Assembly: GCA_018432565.1 (NCBI GenBank)
Contig: JAHDSS010000375.1
Coordinates: 1 to 14,107 of the forward strand
DNA from: Kiritimatiellia bacterium
GTDB taxonomy: Bacteria > Verrucomicrobiota > Kiritimatiellia > CAIQIC01 > Lenti-01
Direction of reading: 5' to 3'
Length of the DNA stretch: 14,107 nucleotides
The notes beneath the pieces are model-generated. The model was not told the origin of the DNA, ran no database searches, and saw nothing but the letters and a program-made list of their open reading frames with translations. Positions 12,583 through 14,107 of the stretch are shown piece by piece. Positions within the stretch are counted from its first letter, which is position 1. Each line of letters starts with the position of its first letter. A program made the position numbers and the translations under genes.

Positions 12583-14107
12583 CTAAATGAACAGCGTCGG
12601 CCCGCTTTCCTTCGCGCGGGCGATGAACGTGGCCACACCGGCGACTTCGTCCACGTCGATCAACTCCTCGCGGGAGATTCCCATGACGCCCATCGCCATG
12701 TCGCAGGCAATGAATTTCACGCCGAGCTGCCGCGCGCTCTGCAGCATCTCCGGCAGCGACGCCACGTTCTGGCTGGCCATGACGTGCTTCATCATCGCCG
12801 TGCCCAGGCCCGCCATGTGCATCCTGGAGAGCGCGAGCATCTGCGCGCCCTTCGGCAGCATCCAGCCGAACATCGCGTTCAGCCAGCTCTTCTTCACCGC
12901 CGGTCCCGGATGCTTGCGCAGCACGCTCAGGCCCCAGAACGTGAAAAACACGCTGACCCGCATGCCCGCCGCCGCCATGCCCGTGGCCAGAATCATTGCG
13001 GCCAACGCCTTGTCGAGGTCGTTGCTGAACAGAATCAGCGCCGCCGAATCGGCGCTCCCGGCCGCCGCGCACGGCACAACCGCCGCCCCCTTGCGCAGCA
13101 CCGCTTCCAGCCGGTCGCCCTTCTGGGTCCGCTTCACCACCTTGTGGCCGGCGCACTTCGCCCAGTTCGTCAGGTCCGGCGCGAAGCCCGGCGCCGCCAC
13201 CACCTTGAGCAGCGCCCCCGCCCCCAGCGCGTCGAGCTCCTGTTTGATCCGCACCACCGGGCCGGGACACTGCATCCCGCGCACATCCACCACCTGCGCC
13301 GGCTCGGCCTCGTCGCTCTCGATCTTCGGTCCGCCCTCGCTGCCCGTGCTGGACACCGCGATCTCGTCGTCGGAAGGCATCCAGTGCTCCGGCTGGAACT
13401 GCTTCCACGTCTGGTATCCGCCGGAGAGATTGGCGACGTCGTAGCCGAGCTGCTTCAGGATGCGTTCCGCCACGTAGCCGCGAAGCCCCTGGTGGCAATA
13501 GACCACGATCAACCGATCCTTGGGAAGCTCAACAGTCCGCGCGCGCAGCTGGTGCAGCGGAATGTTCACCGCACCGTCCAGAGCGCCCTGGACAAGCTCG
13601 GCGGGTTCGCGCACATCGAGCAGCAGCGCGCCTTCGGGCAAGGCCTCGGCGTGCACCTGCGTCGTCACCCCGTCGAGCACGTTCGTGGCGATCATGCCCG
13701 CCACGGTGATGGGATCCTTCGCCGAACTGAACGGGGGGGCATAGCACAGCTCCAGCTCCGCGAGCTGCCGCACATCCATTCCGGCGCGCATCGCCGTCGC
13801 CAGCACGTCCGCGCGCTTGTCCGCGCCCTCCGCGCCGATGACCTGCCCGCCGTAGAGTTGGCCGTCGTCGCCGAACAGCAGCTTGATGTGAAGCTCGCGC
13901 GCGCCGGGGTAGTATCCCGCGTGCGAACCCGGGTGCAGGTGCACCTTCCGATAGGCCTTCCCCATCGCCTTCAGCCGGGCCTCCGTGTGTCCGCAGCTCG
14001 CGGCCGTCAGCCGCCCCACTTTGACCACCGACGCCCCGTAGGTGCCTTCATACCGGTGCTCGCGGCCGAGGATCCCATCCGCCGCGATGCGCCCCTGCCG
14101 GTTCGCC
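12583..14107 (-). CDS. CoA-disulfide reductase/rhodanese/TusA/DsrE2 fusion, 5' end outside the window
   Basis: The frame is open to the right edge: codons beyond a possible GTG at 14028 still read as the family (ANRQGRIAADGIL, then EHRYEGTYGASVVKVG), so the gene is cut by the window and its FAD/NADH-binding front is missing. About 507 residues are visible. Numbered from 14028: reductase dimerisation domain to about 120 with YAPPFSSAKDPI (96-107); rhodanese 124-215 with active Cys178 (YCHQGLRGY); TusA/SirA-like domain 246-315 with Cys254 (RGMQCPGPVVRIK); DsrE2-like domain 330-481 with Cys442 (FIACDMAMGVMGI). All three sulfur-carrying cysteines are intact. By domain function it should reduce CoA or other disulfides/persulfides and relay sulfane sulfur between its modules in the cytoplasm. 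Such fusions are known in anaerobes and PVC bacteria. Confidence 0.94.
   Translation of the reverse strand, partial: ANRQGRIAADGILGREHRYEGTYGASVVKVGRLTAASCGHTEARLKAMGKAYRKVHLHPGSHAGYYPGARELHIKLLFGDDGQLYGGQVIGAEGADKRADVLATAMRAGMDVRQLAELELCYAPPFSSAKDPITVAGMIATNVLDGVTTQVHAEALPEGALLLDVREPAELVQGALDGAVNIPLHQLRARTVELPKDRLIVVYCHQGLRGYVAERILKQLGYDVANLSGGYQTWKQFQPEHWMPSDDEIAVSSTGSEGGPKIESDEAEPAQVVDVRGMQCPGPVVRIKQELDALGAGALLKVVAAPGFAPDLTNWAKCAGHKVVKRTQKGDRLEAVLRKGAAVVPCAAAGSADSAALILFSNDLDKALAAMILATGMAAAGMRVSVFFTFWGLSVLRKHPGPAVKKSWLNAMFGWMLPKGAQMLALSRMHMAGLGTAMMKHVMASQNVASLPEMLQSARQLGVKFIACDMAMGVMGISREELIDVDEVAGVATFIARAKESGPTLFI

Noticed and set aside
14026..14028. GTG at 14028 as the true start of the rhodanese/TusA/DsrE2 protein
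   Set aside because: The frame continues to the window edge with clear reductase sequence (GRIAADGIL, EGTYGAS), so the gene begins outside the window.

Overview
The window is 14.1 kb of very GC-rich bacterial DNA, probably chromosomal. The gene content and style (dense RAYT/REP-type repeats, a short sigma-70 factor, a CoA-disulfide-reductase/rhodanese/TusA/DsrE2 fusion, intergenic regions full of small palindromes and C/G tracts) suggest a member of the PVC group such as Kiritimatiellota, Verrucomicrobiota or a relative. That placement is inference; no rRNA or tRNA gene is present to test it.

Layout. From 1 to about 8.6 kb all genes lie on the minus strand. Reading in the direction of transcription (right to left): a sigma-70 factor (8589-7774), a 125-aa protein of unknown function, fmt (methionyl-tRNA formyltransferase), then, behind a plausible promoter at 6330-6301, a tightly packed set: a membrane/GNAT-like protein, a patatin-like lipase and an orphan DppF/OppF-type ATPase. 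After a repeat remnant comes a three-gene ABC-2 cassette with coupled starts and stops: a large two-TM periplasmic protein, an ATPase with a divergent signature motif, and a six-TM permease. On the plus strand, divergent from the sigma factor, lie nrdR and an unrecognised 241-aa gene, with a 180-bp near-perfect palindrome between them. A REP-associated tyrosine (HUH, Y1) transposase follows, flanked by two copies of a hairpin repeat. On the minus strand again come an exported Mn-type superoxide dismutase and, running off the right edge, a multidomain sulfur-transfer/CoA-disulfide reductase protein.

How the parts relate. The most coherent story is the RAYT element. The transposase (10373-11416) carries an extra C-terminal domain resembling DnaA domain IV, and it sits between two 16-bp-stem hairpins that share a 28-bp direct repeat. 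Related degenerate copies lie at 5-31 and 3684-3727. All four copies abut gene stop codons, and two actually supply the stop codon of the gene they follow. Other structure outside genes includes a 7-bp tandem repeat (GGA-rich on the minus strand) in the sigma factor/nrdR divergent region, G/C homopolymer promoter spacers, and a chain of seven perfect small hairpins upstream of the SOD gene. SOD and the CoA-disulfide reductase fusion both point to oxidative/sulfur redox defence. No CRISPR array, prophage, rRNA or tRNA was seen.
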